From Pseudomonadota bacterium (GTDB lineage: Bacteria; Pseudomonadota; Gammaproteobacteria; Xanthomonadales; Rhodanobacteraceae): DNA of 64,000 nt. The translations under genes and the position numbers were made by a program. Each line of letters starts with the position of its first letter. The stretch's first letter is position 1. Below are positions 19,773 through 30,934 of the stretch, one piece after another. Where the stretch lies: NCBI GenBank assembly GCA_021795435.1, contig JAJYPJ010000001.1:106591-170590 (forward strand), read 5' to 3'. The notes below the pieces were generated by a model. That model ran no database searches. It was not told the origin of the DNA and saw only the letters and a program-made list of their open reading frames with translations.

Positions 19773-20614
19773 GCCCCCATCCATGGCGCCAGCACGAGCT
19801 TCAGCAGGACAAAGACCGGCGCGGCGGCCAATACGCCATCGATTCGGTCGAGGAGTCCGCCATGTCCGGGAAACATCCGTCCGGAGTCCTTCACCGCGGC
19901 CTGCCTCTTGAGCAGGCTCTCCAGCAGGTCGCCCACGACGGAAAACCCGACGGCGACCCCGGCGGTTCCGAGCAGCAACGCGAGGGCCAGGCCACGCAGG
20001 CCGAGGCCGATGCCGAACAACGCTGCGATCAGGGCCGCGAGCAGGACGCCGCCGGCCACGCCTTCCCACGTCTTGCCGGGGCTCACGAGCGGCGCGAGTT
20101 TGTGGCGACCGTAACGCGTACCGGCGAAATAGGCGCCGGTGTCGGCGGACCAAACCAGCATGAGCGCCAGCAGCGTCCATACGTGTGCACGCATGCTGCC
20201 GGTGTGCAACGAGGCCAGCGCCAGCCAGGCGGGCAGCATGGCCGGCAATGCGAAGGCCAGCTTGATCCAGGCGTGGCTGCGCCGCGGCGAGGCAAGGCGC
20301 GTCGGGTGGGCGAGCCAGAATGCGGCGAACGGCCAACCGGCAACGCCGATCGCGATCACGCCCAGGCCTGTTGGCGTGCCACGGACGAACCAGAGCGCAA
20401 GGCAGGTGCCCGCCATCGCGGCCAGCAGGGTGGCCCGCAACGGTCGCGAGCGCAAGCCGGCAAGTCGCGACCACTCCCAGAGTGCCGCCAGGACGATCAC
20501 GACCATCACCAGCGAGAACAGCCACGTCGGCGCCAGCAGGATCAAGGCGATCGCCGCGGGCGCCAGCAGCAGCGCCGTCACCGTGCGCTGTCCGAGCCGC
20601 TCAGGCGCGCGCAC
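19769..20614 (-). CDS. cdsA: Phosphatidate cytidylyltransferase
   Basis: Makes CDP-diacylglycerol from phosphatidate and CTP, the branch point for all phospholipids. The 281-aa protein is an inner-membrane enzyme with about seven hydrophobic segments (for example [20 protein letters not shown]). The family signature is visible in [12 protein letters not shown] and, near the C-terminus, [19 protein letters not shown]. The start is GTG 20614, overlapping the uppS stop by 14 nt; no better in-frame ATG was seen. It overlaps dxr by four bases. Confidence 0.95.
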   Translation of the reverse strand: MRAPERLGQRTVTALLLAPAAIALILLAPTWLFSLVMVVIVLAALWEWSRLAGLRSRPLRATLLAAMAGTCLALWFVRGTPTGLGVIAIGVAGWPFAAFWLAHPTRLASPRRSHAWIKLAFALPAMLPAWLALASLHTGSMRAHVWTLLALMLVWSADTGAYFAGTRYGRHKLAPLVSPGKTWEGVAGGVLLAALIAALFGIGLGLRGLALALLLGTAGVAVGFSVVGDLLESLLKRQAAVKDSGRMFPGHGGLLDRIDGVLAAAPVFVLLKLVLAPWMGA

Positions 20615-21335
20615 GCGACTGGTTTCCGGTTCGGCCGAATCGGCGCTCGCGACGAGCGTAGTCCTCCAGCGCAGCGTCCAGCGCGGCGGCGTCGAAATCG
20701 GGCCAAAGGGTTTCGGTGAAATACAACTCGGCGTAGGCGAGCTGCCACAGCAGGAAATTGCTGATCCGGTGTTCGCCGCCCGTCCGGATCAGCAGGTCCG
20801 GAGGGGGCAATCCCGCGAGCGCGAGGCGCGCCGCGAAGGTCGGTTCATCGATGTCATCGGGCACCAGCCGGCCGGCCGCAGCTTCCGAGGCCAGCCGGCG
20901 TGCGGCCTGGGTGATGTCCCAGCGACCGCCGTAATTGACGGCGATGTTCAGGGTCAGCGTCGCGTTGCCGGCGGTGCGCAAGGTTGCGGCCTGCATGCGC
21001 TCCCGAAGCGCGGGCGCGAAGGCGCCGATATCCCCGATGAAGTCCAGCCGGACACCCGCCGAATGCAATTCGTCCACTTCGCTGTCGAGTGCGCGCAGGA
21101 ACAGATCCATCAGCGCACCCACCTCTTCCCGGGGCCGCTGCCAGTTCTCGCTGGAAAAGGCGAACAGCGTGAGCGTCGGGATGCCGCGTTCGCGGCAGGC
21201 GCGGACACTGGCGCGAACCGCCTTTTGCCCCGCCCGGTGACCGAACGCCCGCGGCCGATGCCGGCGCTCGGCCCAGCGACCGTTGCCGTCCATGATGATG
21301 GCCACGTGTCGTGGCGTCGCGGGTGGGGCAGTCAT
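20601..21335 (-). CDS. uppS: Undecaprenyl diphosphate synthase (cis-prenyltransferase)
   Basis: Condenses isopentenyl diphosphate onto farnesyl diphosphate to make the C55 lipid carrier for peptidoglycan and LPS O-units. The 244-aa protein has the catalytic aspartate motif [11 protein letters not shown] (Asp16), then [11 protein letters not shown] and [19 protein letters not shown], the full UPP synthase signature set. It lies 13 nt after frr and overlaps cdsA. The C-terminal basic tail is ordinary for the family. Confidence 0.97.
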   Translation of the reverse strand: MTAPPATPRHVAIIMDGNGRWAERRHRPRAFGHRAGQKAVRASVRACRERGIPTLTLFAFSSENWQRPREEVGALMDLFLRALDSEVDELHSAGVRLDFIGDIGAFAPALRERMQAATLRTAGNATLTLNIAVNYGGRWDITQAARRLASEAAAGRLVPDDIDEPTFAARLALAGLPPPDLLIRTGGEHRISNFLLWQLAYAELYFTETLWPDFDAAALDAALEDYARRERRFGRTGNQSRARA

Positions 21336-21348
21336 GGGAGCCGGCGCC

Positions 21349-21912
21349 TCACAGCGCCATCAGTTCATCTTCCTTGGCCTTGGCCACGGCGTCGATCTCC
21401 TTGACGAAGCGGTCGGTGAGTTTCTGGACCTCGTCCTCGCTGCGCCGCTCCTCATCCTCGGTGATCTTCTTGGCCTTCAGCAGATCCTTGACCTGCTGCA
21501 TGGCGTCGCGACGAACGTTGCGGACGGCAACCTTGGCACTCTCGCCCTCATGCGCGACGTGCTTGGCGAGATCCTTGCGGCGCTCCTCGGTGAGGGGCGG
21601 CAAATTGATGCGGATGACGGTGCCGGCGGTCGTGGGCGTCACGCCCAGGTCGGAGGCGAGGATGGCCTTCTCGATCGGACCGACCATGCCTTTTTCCCAT
21701 GGCGTGATGGTCAGGGAACGCGCATCCGTCACGGCGACGGTCGCCACCTGGGCCAGCGGCATGTCGCTGCCGTAGTAATTGACCCTCACCGATTCGACCA
21801 GCGCGGTACTGGCACGACCCGTGCGCAGCCGTTGCAGTTCGTGGCGCAGCGCCTCGACACACTTGCCCATTCGTGCCTGTGCGTCGTTCTTGATGCCGTT
21901 CAAGTCGCTCAT
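21349..21912 (-). CDS. frr: Ribosome recycling factor
   Basis: RRF splits post-termination ribosomes together with EF-G. The 187-aa protein (E. coli 185) has the three-helix bundle and small beta domain, with recognisable [20 protein letters not shown] and [15 protein letters not shown]. It sits 36 nt after pyrH and before uppS, the canonical order pyrH-frr-uppS. Confidence 0.97.
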   Translation of the reverse strand: MSDLNGIKNDAQARMGKCVEALRHELQRLRTGRASTALVESVRVNYYGSDMPLAQVATVAVTDARSLTITPWEKGMVGPIEKAILASDLGVTPTTAGTVIRINLPPLTEERRKDLAKHVAHEGESAKVAVRNVRRDAMQQVKDLLKAKKITEDEERRSEDEVQKLTDRFVKEIDAVAKAKEDELMAL

Positions 21913-21948
21913 GGGAATTCGCCGATAGCTATGGATGTTGGAAACGGC

Positions 21949-22674
21949 TCAGGCCGCGGCCCGAACCAGGGTGCCCACGGACTCGCCCCGCACGATGCGC
22001 ATGAGGTTGCCGGGATGACCCAGATCGTAGATGCGGATGGGGAGGTCATGGTCGCGGCAGAGCGCGAAGGCGGCGGTATCCATGACCGCCAGCTTGCGCT
22101 CGATGACTTCGTCGTAGCTGAGTGTGTCGTAGCGGTGCGCGTTCCGGTGGCAAGCCGGATCGGCATCGTAAACGCCATCGACCTTGGTCGCCTTCAGCAG
22201 CACCTGGGCCCCGATCTCCACCGCGCGGAGCGCGGCGGCCGAATCCGTGGTGAAGAACGGATTGCCGAGGCCGGCCGCAAAGACGACGATCCTGCCCTTT
22301 TCGATGTGGCGCACAGCGCGGCGCCGGATGAAGTCCTCGCAAACGTCGTTGATGCGGATGGCGCTCATCACCCGCACCTTGGCGCCCAGTTTCTCCAGCG
22401 CGTCCTGCAGCGCCAGCGCGTTCATCACCGTGGCCAGCATCCCCATGTGGTCACCCGTCACGCGGTCCATGCCGGCGGCAGCCAGGCCGGCGCCACGAAA
22501 GATGTTGCCGCCACCGATCACGACGCCGACCTGCACGCCGGCGGCATGCACCTCGGCGATCTCGCGGGCGATGCGCCGCAGGACTTCCGGATCAATGCCG
22601 TATTCCGCCTTGCCCAGCAGGGCCTCGCCGGAGAGCTTCAAAAGGATGCGTTGGTAGTGCAGCGCTTCGGCCAT
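21949..22674 (-). CDS. pyrH: UMP kinase
   Basis: Phosphorylates UMP to UDP; a hexameric amino-acid-kinase-family enzyme, allosterically regulated by GTP and UTP in bacteria. The 241-aa protein starts [19 protein letters not shown] at ATG 22674; the track's 11 extra residues are dropped because the family starts here. [25 protein letters not shown] and [15 protein letters not shown] are diagnostic. In most related genomes pyrH directly follows tsf; here the CBB module separates them, and cbbR ends 54 nt upstream on the same strand. It must use a local promoter or cbbR read-through. Confidence 0.97.
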   Translation of the reverse strand: MAEALHYQRILLKLSGEALLGKAEYGIDPEVLRRIAREIAEVHAAGVQVGVVIGGGNIFRGAGLAAAGMDRVTGDHMGMLATVMNALALQDALEKLGAKVRVMSAIRINDVCEDFIRRRAVRHIEKGRIVVFAAGLGNPFFTTDSAAALRAVEIGAQVLLKATKVDGVYDADPACHRNAHRYDTLSYDEVIERKLAVMDTAAFALCRDHDLPIRIYDLGHPGNLMRIVRGESVGTLVRAAA

Positions 22675-22705
22675 GCAATCCTCGCGGCGGGGAGCAAACT
22701 GCCGC

Positions 22706-22711
22706 ATTGTA
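22706..22711 (-). promoter_or_regulatory. Candidate -10 box for pyrH in its new context
   Basis: TACAAT on the minus strand lies in the 54-nt cbbR-pyrH gap and would give a leader of about 25 nt. The -35 position falls over the end of cbbR and matches the consensus poorly. Confidence 0.35.
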
Positions 22712-22728
22712 GACGACCCGCGCAGGCT

Positions 22729-23676
22729 TTAGTCCGTCGTGAGGCTCGTCCGGGGCAGCAGGGCCGCATCGTGCGCGGCCAGCCACGCCTCGCCCTGTTC
22801 GAGCATGAAATAGCGGAAGGCTTCGGCGGCCGGGGCAAGCTGCCGAGCACTGAGGTGGGCAACGAACCAACTGCGCATGAGCGGTGTCCCGACGACGTCG
22901 AGGACGTGCAACAGGCCGCCTCGCAGTTCCAGGCCGATGGTGTGCAGCGAAAGCAGGCTGACGCCCAGGCCCGCGATGACCGCCTGCTTCAGCGTCTCAT
23001 TGCTCGCGATTTCCATGGCGGGGCGGGCATCCACGTGGTGCGTCGAGAAGAAGTCTTCCAACGCCGCGCGTGTGCCGGAGCCCTGCTCGCGCACCAGCAA
23101 GGGAAACTCCAGCAGGGCAACTGCTGATAGGTGCGGCTGGTGGGTCAGCGGGTGGCCGGAGGGCGCCACGAACACGAGCGGGTGCGCGGCAAATGCCTCG
23201 GCGCGGGTATCAATCTCGCGCGGCGGCCGTCCCATGACGGCCAGGTCCACCTCGCCGCCGTGCAGGAGCGCCACCAGATGCTCGCGGTTGTGCGCCACGC
23301 GCAGCCGCAGATCGATCCCGGGGTGTTCCTGATGGAAGCGGGCCAGCAGCTGCAGCAGGAAGTATTTGGCCGTGCTGACGAACCCGAGCGTCAGGACGCC
23401 TCGATCGAGGCGCTGGAACCGGGCCATGTCCACCTCGGCGGCCTTGTGGGCCGCCAGCAGCCTGCGCGCATGGACAAGGAAGTACTCGCCGGCCGTGGAG
23501 AGATTGAGGCGCCGCTTTTCGCGATCGAACAGACGCAGCCCGACCTGCGCCTCCAGCTCCTTCACCTGCATTGAGACCGCCGGCGGGGTGATGTGCAGGG
23601 CCTCGGCCGCACGCAGCACGCTGCCGTGTCGGGCGACCTCGACGAAGACCCGCAGCTGGCGGAGGCTCAGATTCAC
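22729..23676 (-). CDS. cbbR: LysR-family regulator of the CBB operon
   Basis: CbbR activates cbb operons in response to metabolites such as RuBP or NADPH. The 315-aa LysR-type protein has an N-terminal winged helix-turn-helix (RQLRVFVEVARHGSVLRAAEALHITPPAVS) split as LRQLRVFVEVARHGSV and AAEALHITPPAVSMQVK. Two effector-binding lobes follow from about residue 90 (GVLTLGFVSTAKYFLL). The divergent position beside cbbL is the classic CbbR arrangement. The start is GTG 23676; no in-frame ATG lies just upstream. Because it reads toward pyrH, its transcript may continue into the pyrH-frr string. The assignment as CbbR rests on homology pattern plus context. Confidence 0.94.
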   Translation of the reverse strand: MNLSLRQLRVFVEVARHGSVLRAAEALHITPPAVSMQVKELEAQVGLRLFDREKRRLNLSTAGEYFLVHARRLLAAHKAAEVDMARFQRLDRGVLTLGFVSTAKYFLLQLLARFHQEHPGIDLRLRVAHNREHLVALLHGGEVDLAVMGRPPREIDTRAEAFAAHPLVFVAPSGHPLTHQPHLSAVALLEFPLLVREQGSGTRAALEDFFSTHHVDARPAMEIASNETLKQAVIAGLGVSLLSLHTIGLELRGGLLHVLDVVGTPLMRSWFVAHLSARQLAPAAEAFRYFMLEQGEAWLAAHDAALLPRTSLTTD

Positions 23677-23686
23677 AAATTAAGCA

Positions 23687-23701
23687 TTTCATGAATTGAA
23701 A
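23687..23701. promoter_or_regulatory. Probable CbbR recognition dyad (T-N11-A type)
   Basis: TTTC-N7-GAAA is a perfect dyad and contains the LysR-type T-N11-A motif (TTC-N7-GAA). It overlaps the candidate -35 box. Confidence 0.6.
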
Positions 23702-23723
23702 GACAAGTAAATATGACTTTACT
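23696..23723 (+). promoter_or_regulatory. Candidate sigma70 promoter of cbbLSX operon
   Basis: -35 TTGAAA (23696-23701, five of six to consensus), 16-nt spacer, -10 TTTACT (23718-23723, four of six). The predicted transcript start near 23730 leaves a leader of about 50 nt. Confidence 0.45.
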
Positions 23724-23724
23724 T
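23705..23724. promoter_or_regulatory. Second dyad, possible CbbR activation site
   Basis: AAGTAAA-N6-TTTACTT is a perfect 7-bp inverted repeat whose centre lies about 20.5 bp (two helical turns) from the centre of the first dyad. It covers the candidate -10, a layout like LysR activation sites. Confidence 0.55.
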
Positions 23725-23733
23725 ATTTCATGA

Positions 23734-25257
<1,524 letters not shown>

Positions 25258-25272
25258 ACGGAGCTTGATCCG

Positions 25273-25710
25273 ATGATCACCAATCCAACCGGTCGAATCA
25301 CACAGGGCCAGTTCAGTTTCCTGCCTGACCTGACCGATGACGAAATCACTGCGCAGATCGAATACGGTTTGCGCAAGGGGTATGCGTGGAGCGTGGAATA
25401 TACGGATGACCCCCACCCGCGCAATACCTATTGGGACATGTTCGGCATGCCCATGTTCGACCTGCGCGATGCGGCCGGCGTCATGCAGGAGCTTCGTGAG
25501 TGCCGCAAGACCTTCCCGGGCCACTACATCCGGATGGTGGCGTTCGATTCCGCGCGGGGCATCGAGTCGATCACCATGAGCTTCATCGTCAACCGCCCCC
25601 CCAGCGAACCCGGCTTCGGACTTGAGCGCCAGGAGGCCGCGGGTCGCACGATCCGCTACACCGTCAAGTCCTACGCGACGGACCGTCCCGAGAACGAGCG
25701 TTACCGCTGA
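25273..25710 (+). CDS. cbbS: Form IC RuBisCO small subunit
   Basis: Small subunit of the L8S8 enzyme. The 145-aa length, with a C-terminal extension after about residue 110 ([22 protein letters not shown] region), is typical of red-type small subunits, whose C-terminal beta-hairpin lines the central solvent channel. The N-terminal [20 protein letters not shown] and [16 protein letters not shown] are family signatures. It is co-transcribed with cbbL and precedes the cognate activase gene. Confidence 0.97.
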   Translation: MITNPTGRITQGQFSFLPDLTDDEITAQIEYGLRKGYAWSVEYTDDPHPRNTYWDMFGMPMFDLRDAAGVMQELRECRKTFPGHYIRMVAFDSARGIESITMSFIVNRPPSEPGFGLERQEAAGRTIRYTVKSYATDRPENERYR

Positions 25711-25822
25711 GTGCGCGACCGTCGTCCCGCCGCCGGCGCCTGCGCGAAGCCAGTCGCGAGGTGGCCGAGGCGACGTGGGCGCAAGGTTACGGGTTAATCC
25801 CTCGCCACGTGGAGCCAGCGAA

Positions 25823-26815
25823 ATGAGCACGCCCAGGTACTCCATCCCGGGAAGCGCACCCAGCGTGCCGCCGCGGGATCCAGAAGGGCCCGGCGCGACG
25901 ACCGCGCAGGCGCCGGACGCGATGGAGCGCGCGCGCAGCGTGGCCGCCGTGCTGGCGGAGAGTCAGGTCGAGCAGGTGCTTGCCGAGCTGGACCGGGATT
26001 TGGTCGGGCTCGCGCCGGTCAAGCAGCGGATCCGCGACATTGCCGCGTTGCTGGTGATCGACAAGCTGCGCATGAACCTCGGCCTGCAGGCGGAAACGCC
26101 CAGCATGCACATGAGCTTCACCGGCAACCCGGGCACGGGCAAGACCACCGTGGCGCTGCGCATGGCCGAGATCCTGCATCGCCTGGGTTACGTGCGGAAA
26201 GGGCATCTGGTGGCCGTCACCCGTGACGATCTCGTCGGCCAGTACATCGGACACACCGCACCCAAGACCAAGGAGGTCCTCAAGAAGGCCATGGGTGGCG
26301 TGCTGTTCATCGACGAGGCCTACTACCTGTACCGGCCGGAAAACGAGCGCGACTATGGCCAGGAGGCGATCGAGATCCTGCTTCAGGTCATGGAGAACCA
26401 GCGGGACGACCTCGTCGTGATCCTGGCGGGATACAAGGACCGGATGGAGACGTTCTTCCGGTCGAATCCGGGCCTCAGCAGCCGCATTGCCCATCATCTG
26501 GACTTCCCCGATTACTCGGTCGACGAACTGCAGCAGATCGCGGAAAGAATGCTGGCGCAGCGCCATTACCGGTTCGGGGCTGGCGCCCGCGAGATATTCC
26601 ACCAGTATCTGGAGCGCCGCATCCAGCAGCCCCACTTCGCCAATGCGCGCAGCGTGCGCAATGCGCTGGACCGCGCCCGCCTTCGCCAAGCCAGTCGTCT
26701 CTTCGCAGAGCGCGACCGCGATCTCGGACGGGACGACCTCACGACGCTGCTGCCCGCCGATCTGCTGGCGAGCCGCGTTTTCGCCGAAGGCTCCGCGGGG
26801 GAGGCCACGCCATGA
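25823..26815 (+). CDS. cbbX: Red-type RuBisCO activase CbbX
   Basis: AAA+ motor that removes inhibitory sugar phosphates from red-type RuBisCO by pulling on the CbbL C-terminus; activated by RuBP. The 330-aa protein has Walker A GNPGTGKT (residues 101-108), Walker [10 protein letters not shown] (about 158-166), and the pore/sensor regions [15 protein letters not shown] and [19 protein letters not shown] 25823 follows a good ribosome-binding site (GGAGCCAGCG); the track's version adds 67 residues of non-homologous sequence. Even so, about 35 residues precede the usual family start, rich in Pro/Ala/Gly. It overlaps fbp by four bases. Confidence 0.96.
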   Translation: MSTPRYSIPGSAPSVPPRDPEGPGATTAQAPDAMERARSVAAVLAESQVEQVLAELDRDLVGLAPVKQRIRDIAALLVIDKLRMNLGLQAETPSMHMSFTGNPGTGKTTVALRMAEILHRLGYVRKGHLVAVTRDDLVGQYIGHTAPKTKEVLKKAMGGVLFIDEAYYLYRPENERDYGQEAIEILLQVMENQRDDLVVILAGYKDRMETFFRSNPGLSSRIAHHLDFPDYSVDELQQIAERMLAQRHYRFGAGAREIFHQYLERRIQQPHFANARSVRNALDRARLRQASRLFAERDRDLGRDDLTTLLPADLLASRVFAEGSAGEATP

Positions 26816-27894
26816 ACCAGCCCCATCGCCCCACGTTGACCCAGTACCTGATTGAACAGCGCCGGCGATTCCCGGCGGCAAGCGGTGACCTCAATGCCCT
26901 GATCCTGGATGTGTCGATCGCTTGCAAGGCGATTGCGCGCCAGGTGGCCTTCGGGGAGCTGCGCGCGCCGGGTGCCGTGGCGGGCGGCGCGATCAACGTG
27001 CAGGGCGAGGTCCAGAAGCACCTGGACGTCGCCAGCAACGAGCTGTTCCTGCGCCAGGCCGAATGGTCCGGTCACCTCGCCGGCATGGCCTCGGAGGAGA
27101 TGGATGAGCCCTATCCCATACCGGTCGACTATCCGCGCGGCAAATACCTGCTCGTGTTCGATCCACTCGATGGATCCAGCAACCTTGACGTGAACGTCAC
27201 CGTGGGCAGCATCTTCTCGATCCTGCGCGCGCCCGAGCCGGTCGCCTCGGGCGGTCGCGCGTTGGCCGCCGAGGATTTCCTGCAGCCCGGCACGGAGCAG
27301 GTCGCGGCGGGCTATGCCCTCTACGGCCCGGTCACCATGTTCGTGCTCAGCGTGGGCAATGGCGTCGTCGGATTCACGCTCGACGTCAACGTCGGCGAGT
27401 TCAAGCTCACCCACCCCGATCTGCGGGTGCCCGCCGATGCGCAGGAATTCGCCATCAATTCGTCCAACGCGCGCTTCTGGGAGCCGCCGGTCAAGCGTTA
27501 CGTCGACGAATGCCTTGCCGGCCGCACGGGGCCGCGCGGCAAGGATTTCAACATGCGCTGGATCGCGAGCATGGTGGCCGAAGCCCATCGCATTCTGATG
27601 CGCGGCGGCGTGTTCCTGTATCCGCGCGACAGCAAGGATCCCACCAAGGCGGGGCGACTGCGATTGCTCTACGAAGCCAATCCGATCGGTTTCGTGATGG
27701 AGCAGGCCGGTGCCCGCGCCAGCACCGGCCGGCAGCCGGTGCTGGCCGTGCAGCCGACGGGCCTGCACCAGCGTATTGGCCTCGTGTTTGGCTCGAAGCA
27801 CGAGGTGGAGCGCATCGAGCGCTACCACGCCGAGGGCGGCAGCCGCGAGTTGCCCAATCCGCTGTTCGTCGAGCGCAGCCTCTTCCGCGACTGA
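26812..27894 (+). CDS. fbp: Fructose-1,6-bisphosphatase, class I
   Basis: Dephosphorylates fructose 1,6-bisphosphate (and may act on sedoheptulose 1,7-bisphosphate) in the Calvin cycle regenerative phase. The 360-aa protein has the metal-binding motif [19 protein letters not shown] and the late substrate site [18 protein letters not shown]-like stretch ([18 protein letters not shown]). Its ATG overlaps the cbbX stop (ATGA). In cbb operons this gene is called cbbF. No separate SBPase gene is present, so dual activity is plausible but inferred. Confidence 0.96.
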   Translation: MNQPHRPTLTQYLIEQRRRFPAASGDLNALILDVSIACKAIARQVAFGELRAPGAVAGGAINVQGEVQKHLDVASNELFLRQAEWSGHLAGMASEEMDEPYPIPVDYPRGKYLLVFDPLDGSSNLDVNVTVGSIFSILRAPEPVASGGRALAAEDFLQPGTEQVAAGYALYGPVTMFVLSVGNGVVGFTLDVNVGEFKLTHPDLRVPADAQEFAINSSNARFWEPPVKRYVDECLAGRTGPRGKDFNMRWIASMVAEAHRILMRGGVFLYPRDSKDPTKAGRLRLLYEANPIGFVMEQAGARASTGRQPVLAVQPTGLHQRIGLVFGSKHEVERIERYHAEGGSRELPNPLFVERSLFRD

Positions 27895-27933
27895 CCCTTA
27901 CCCCGCCATTGCCGCATCCAGGAATCGACCGCC

Positions 27934-28815
27934 ATGTCCGAACGACATCCCATCATTGCCATCACCGGTTCGTCGGGTGCGGGAACCACCTCGGTGACCC
28001 GCACCTTCCAGAACATCTTCCGCCGCGAGCGGATCAATGCTGCCATCGTGGAAGGGGACAGCTTCCATCGTTATGACCGCCAGGAAATGCGCATCCGCCA
28101 GGCCGAGGCGGAAAGTGCTGGCAACAAGCATTTCAGTCACTTCGGGCCCGAGAACAACCTGTTTGCCGAACTGGCTGAACTGTTCGACAGCTATGCGCGG
28201 CGTGGCACGGGCCGGACCCGCAAGTACCTGCATGACGCGGGCGAGGCGGGACCCTACGGACAGGAGCCCGGAACGTTCACCCCATGGGAGGACATCGGTC
28301 CCGGGACGGACCTTCTGTACTACGAAGGCCTCCATGGCGGCGTGGTGACCCCCGAAGCCGATGTCGCGCAGCATGCGGACTTGCTGATCGGCGTGGTTCC
28401 GGTCATCAATCTCGAGTGGATCCAGAAGCTTTACCGGGACAAGCATGTTCGTGGCTATACCGCCGAGGCGGTGACCGATACCATCCTGCGCCGCATGCCG
28501 GACTACGTGAACTTCATTTGCCCGCAGTTCTCGCGAACCGACATCAATTTCCAGCGCGTTCCGGTCGTTGACACATCGAATCCCTTCATCGCGCGCGAAA
28601 TACCGACTGCAGACGAGAGCATCTGCGTGATCCGGTTCCGCAATCCCAAAGGCATCGATTTCCCTTACTTGCTCAGCATGATCCACGATTCGTGGATGTC
28701 GCGAGCCAATTCCATCGTTGTCCCGGGCGGCAAGATGGAGCTGGCGATGCAGATGATCCTCACCCCCTTCATCTGGCGCATGATGGAACGGCGCAAGGGC
28801 GCGTTGGCTGGATGA
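27934..28815 (+). CDS. prkB: Phosphoribulokinase (bacterial class I)
   Basis: Makes ribulose-1,5-bisphosphate from Ru5P and ATP, the Calvin-specific step that feeds RuBisCO; called cbbP in cbb operons. The 293-aa length and the P-loop AITGSSGAGTTSVTR fit the octameric proteobacterial class, allosterically activated by NADH in known members. VEGDSFHRYDRQEM, YYEGLHGG and VPVINLEWIQKLYRDK are diagnostic. It lies 39 nt after fbp and 121 nt before tkt. Confidence 0.97.
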   Translation: MSERHPIIAITGSSGAGTTSVTRTFQNIFRRERINAAIVEGDSFHRYDRQEMRIRQAEAESAGNKHFSHFGPENNLFAELAELFDSYARRGTGRTRKYLHDAGEAGPYGQEPGTFTPWEDIGPGTDLLYYEGLHGGVVTPEADVAQHADLLIGVVPVINLEWIQKLYRDKHVRGYTAEAVTDTILRRMPDYVNFICPQFSRTDINFQRVPVVDTSNPFIAREIPTADESICVIRFRNPKGIDFPYLLSMIHDSWMSRANSIVVPGGKMELAMQMILTPFIWRMMERRKGALAG

Positions 28816-28900
28816 CGGATCGCACGGTCGCAGGAGCCATGCCAAAGCTTCGCGGCCATGGCAGGCCATGACCGTGTCCATGATCTGAGAAAATATCCGG

Positions 28901-28915
28901 ACGGCATGCTGCCGT
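28901..28915 (+). other. Small hairpin between prkB and tkt
   Basis: ACGGCA-TGC-TGCCGT forms a 6-bp stem with a 3-nt loop, followed by only TTTCCG. It is too weak for a convincing terminator but could act as an mRNA processing or stability element inside the operon. Confidence 0.25.
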
Positions 28916-28936
28916 TTCCGCAACAGGAGCCCTTTG

Positions 28937-30934
28937 ATGGCCAGCACCTCCAGTGATCGCGTCCTGAATGGCGCCCCCTCCCACGATCCACGCGCAACGG
29001 CTTTGCGGGCGCTGGCCATGGATGCCGTGCAGAAGGCCAATTCCGGCCATCCCGGTGCGCCGATGGGCATGGCGGAAATGGCGGTCGCGCTGTGGGGCAC
29101 TCATTTGCGGCACAACCCCGGCGATCCTGCGTGGGCCGACCGGGACCGTTTCGTGCTCAGCAATGGCCACGCGTCGATGCTCCTGTACGCGCTTCTGCAC
29201 CTCACGGGATATGACCTGCCGATGGGCGAGATCCAGAATTTCCGGCAGTTGCATAGCCGGACACCGGGGCACCCGGAGCGGGGGCTGACGCCTGGCGTCG
29301 AGACAACCACCGGTCCGCTAGGCCAGGGCGTGAGCAACGCCGTCGGCATGGCGCTCGCCGAGAAGATGCTGGCCACCGAATTCAACCGACCTGGACACAC
29401 CATCGTCGACCACCGGACTTACGTGTTCCTGGGGGATGGCTGCCTGATGGAGGGCATCAGCCACGAGTCCCTGTCGCTGGCCGGCGTGTTGGGCCTGGAC
29501 AAGCTGATCGTGCTCTATGACGACAATGGAATCAGTATCGATGGCGCCGTGGCGGGCTGGTTCCGCGACGATACGCCCGCGCGGCTTCGCGCCTACGGCT
29601 GGAATGTCGTGGGCCCCATCGACGGGCACAGCCTGGAGGCGCTGGATGCGGCGCTGGTGGAGGCGCAGCAGGGCAATGGCAAGCCGACGTTCATCCTCTG
29701 CCGCACCACGATCGGAGCCGGTGCACCCCACCGGGGCGGGACCGCCAAGGCCCATGGTGAACCGTTGGGCGCCGACGAGGTGGCGGCTGCACGCCAGGCG
29801 CTGGGCTGGAATCATGCGCCGTTCGATATCCCGGCGGACATCCGCACCCAATGGGATGCGCGGGCGCGAGGCGCCGCGTTGCAGGCGGGGTGGCAGCAGC
29901 GCTTCGATGCCTACCGTCGGGCCTATCCGGAGCTGGCGGAGTCCTTCCAGCGCCGGATGGCCGGCGCGCTGCCGCGGGAGTGGCCCGAGCAGCGGGAGGC
30001 GGTCATCGCCGCGTTCGCCGCGGCGCGCGACAGCGTGGCAACGCGCAAGGCTTCGCAGCAGGTCATCGCGCAACTGGTGCAGCGCGTGCCAGGCCTCGTC
30101 GGGGGCAGCGCCGATCTCACGGGATCCAACCTCACGGATTTCCCAGATGCGGGTCCGCGTTACCACCACTTCGGTGTCCGCGAGTTCGGCATGGCCGCGA
30201 TCATGAATGGCATGGCGGCGCATGGGGGCTTCATCCCCTACGGCGGGACGTTCCTCACCTTCAGCGACTATTGCCGCAACGCCATTCGCATGGCGGCGCT
30301 GATGAAGCTGCGCGTCATCCACGTATTCACCCACGATTCGATCGGCGTTGGCGAGGACGGGCCCACGCACCAGCCGGTGGAGCACGCGGCGAGCCTGAGG
30401 CTGATTCCCAACCTTGAAGTCTGGCGCCCGTGCGATCCGCTCGAGACGGCCGTGGCATGGACCGAGGCTTTGTCGGATGCCGGGCGACCCAGTGCATTGC
30501 TGCTCTCGCGCCAGAACCTGCCGGTGCAATCCCGCAGCGCCGGACAGGAGGCGGCCATCGCACGCGGCGGCTACGTGCTGAGCGATGCCCGTGATGCCCG
30601 CGCGACGCTGCTTGCCACCGGTTCGGAAGTGGGCTTGGCCATGGCCGCGCAATCGTTGTTGCGGGAGCAAGGCATCGTCGTGCGCGTCGTCTCGATGCCA
30701 AGCACCACGCGGTTCGACCGCCAGGATCGCGCCTGGCGTGACGAGGTTCTGGGCGACTTGCCGCGCATCGGCATCGAGGCGGGGGTCACGCGATTCTGGG
30801 GTCAGTACGGCTGCGCCGCGGCGATTGGCGTCGACAGCTTCGGCGAATCGGCGCCGGGCCCCAAGCTGTTCGAGTACTTCGGCATGACGCCGGCCGGCGT
30901 CGCTGGCCGCGTACGCGAGGTGCTTGGGGCATGA
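28937..30934 (+). CDS. tkt: Transketolase
   Basis: TPP-dependent transfer of two-carbon units in the Calvin cycle and pentose phosphate pathway; cbbT in this context. The 665-aa protein has KANSGHPGAPMGMAEMA, the TPP motif GDGCLMEGISHESLSLAG and the pyrimidine-domain motif HDSIGVGEDGPTHQPVEH. ATG 28937 after ACAGGAGCCC is preferred to the TTG one codon earlier in the track. The stop overlaps the cbbZ start (ATGA). Confidence 0.97.
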   Translation: MASTSSDRVLNGAPSHDPRATALRALAMDAVQKANSGHPGAPMGMAEMAVALWGTHLRHNPGDPAWADRDRFVLSNGHASMLLYALLHLTGYDLPMGEIQNFRQLHSRTPGHPERGLTPGVETTTGPLGQGVSNAVGMALAEKMLATEFNRPGHTIVDHRTYVFLGDGCLMEGISHESLSLAGVLGLDKLIVLYDDNGISIDGAVAGWFRDDTPARLRAYGWNVVGPIDGHSLEALDAALVEAQQGNGKPTFILCRTTIGAGAPHRGGTAKAHGEPLGADEVAAARQALGWNHAPFDIPADIRTQWDARARGAALQAGWQQRFDAYRRAYPELAESFQRRMAGALPREWPEQREAVIAAFAAARDSVATRKASQQVIAQLVQRVPGLVGGSADLTGSNLTDFPDAGPRYHHFGVREFGMAAIMNGMAAHGGFIPYGGTFLTFSDYCRNAIRMAALMKLRVIHVFTHDSIGVGEDGPTHQPVEHAASLRLIPNLEVWRPCDPLETAVAWTEALSDAGRPSALLLSRQNLPVQSRSAGQEAAIARGGYVLSDARDARATLLATGSEVGLAMAAQSLLREQGIVVRVVSMPSTTRFDRQDRAWRDEVLGDLPRIGIEAGVTRFWGQYGCAAAIGVDSFGESAPGPKLFEYFGMTPAGVAGRVREVLGA

